A DNA stretch of 5,673 bases from Gammaproteobacteria bacterium. GTDB taxonomy: Bacteria > Pseudomonadota > Gammaproteobacteria > Pseudomonadales > UBA7434. A program made the translations under genes and the position numbers. The stretch spans positions 1 through 5,673 of the forward strand of contig JAJRPK010000402.1 of the NCBI GenBank assembly GCA_024280785.1, written 5' to 3'. Below the pieces are notes generated by a model that saw nothing but the letters and a program-made list of their open reading frames with translations, had not been told where the DNA came from and did no database searches. The number at the start of each line of letters is the position of its first letter. Within the stretch, counting starts at the first letter, position 1. Shown here one piece after another: positions 5,503 to 5,673 of the stretch.

Positions 5503-5515
5503 CGTATACAATACG
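5503..5515. promoter_or_regulatory. Dyad CGTAT-ACA-ATACG, possible operator for the VOC gene
   Basis: This perfect 5-bp inverted repeat with a 3-bp spacer begins about 13 bp downstream of the predicted -10 box on the minus strand, roughly over the start of the transcript. That is a common place for a repressor site. No regulator gene is in view to pair it with. Confidence 0.35.
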
Positions 5516-5527
5516 CGTACATTATCG

Positions 5528-5556
5528 ATTAAAAATGTTACCTTGCGACATGACAA
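5528..5556 (-). promoter_or_regulatory. Sigma-70-like promoter for the VOC gene
   Basis: Read on the minus strand, TTGTCA (5556-5551, 5 of 6 to TTGACA) and TTTAAT (5533-5528, 5 of 6 to TATAAT) are separated by exactly 17 bp. Transcription would start near 5521 and give a leader of about 117 nt before the VOC ATG at 5404. It is the best promoter match I found in the window. Confidence 0.6.
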
Positions 5557-5586
5557 TATATACAGTTCTGCTGGTCCGAGGTTACT

Positions 5587-5673
5587 TACTGCCGAGGCAC
5601 TTGAAAAGAATCCCCTATATTTCAAGACACACATAAATATATCCCTATAGTTCGACGCTGGCATCCCTGCCAG
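5587..5673 (-). repeat. Palindromic repeat E3, inverted copy of E1, cut by window edge
   Basis: The visible half begins TACTGCCGAGGC and carries one 42-nt arm (5587-5628) that matches the E1 right arm at 38 of 42 positions. It is followed by 45 nt of core identical to E1 except that E3 has only one copy of the 13-nt unit. Hairpin 2 (5638-5649) and hairpin 1 (5657-5673, last bases cut) read GGGA in their loops on the minus strand. The element is thus in inverted orientation to E1 and lies upstream of the predicted VOC promoter. The second arm is outside the window. Confidence 0.88.

Overview
The window looks like chromosomal DNA of a gammaproteobacterium, probably a marine one of the Cellvibrionales/Spongiibacteraceae type. 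The reasons are moderate base composition, a folD typical of gammaproteobacteria, a phosphoribosyltransferase and a DUF1214-like protein of kinds I associate with such genomes, and many interspersed hairpin repeats. The taxonomic placement is an inference from style, not from a marker gene.

Layout. From position 2741 leftwards on the minus strand lies what looks like one operon: folD (GTG start, 2741-1872), then a purine-type phosphoribosyltransferase (1830-1255), then a JmjC/Cupin_4-type Fe(II)/2-oxoglutarate oxygenase-like gene (1091 to beyond the left edge). A 147-bp palindromic repeat, here called E1 (1126-1272), sits between the last two genes and supplies the final codons and the stop of the phosphoribosyltransferase. 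The 485-bp divergent intergenic region (2742-3226) holds the folD leader, a second palindromic repeat E2 (2896-3006), and the leader of a plus-strand 466-aa protein of unknown function (3227-4627). A 333-bp non-coding stretch (4628-4960) contains a cluster of three hairpins. A minus-strand VOC/glyoxalase-fold protein (5404-4961) follows; the longer reading frame from 5467 is rejected because a strong ribosome binding site precedes the internal ATG. A good sigma-70-like promoter and a small dyad lie upstream of it. The right edge cuts a third palindromic repeat, E3 (5587 onward), which is an inverted copy of E1.

Functionally, folD supplies 10-formyl-THF for purine synthesis and the phosphoribosyltransferase probably salvages purine bases, so those two fit together. 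The oxygenase-like gene, the 466-aa protein and the VOC protein have no evident pathway link to them.

The most interesting signal is not a gene. E1, E2 and E3 share a core of two tandem hairpins, each with ANGGA at its apex, while E2 has arms unrelated to those of E1/E3. Stem base pairs covary between E1 and E2, and the GGA motifs are 22 nt apart in E2 and E3. The hairpins resemble CsrA/RsmA binding sites, one of them very closely (TACATGGATGTA). A dispersed repeat family that displays paired CsrA-type sites, possibly acting as a sponge or as portable post-transcriptional control, is a testable hypothesis; the structure is seen in the sequence, the CsrA role is inference.
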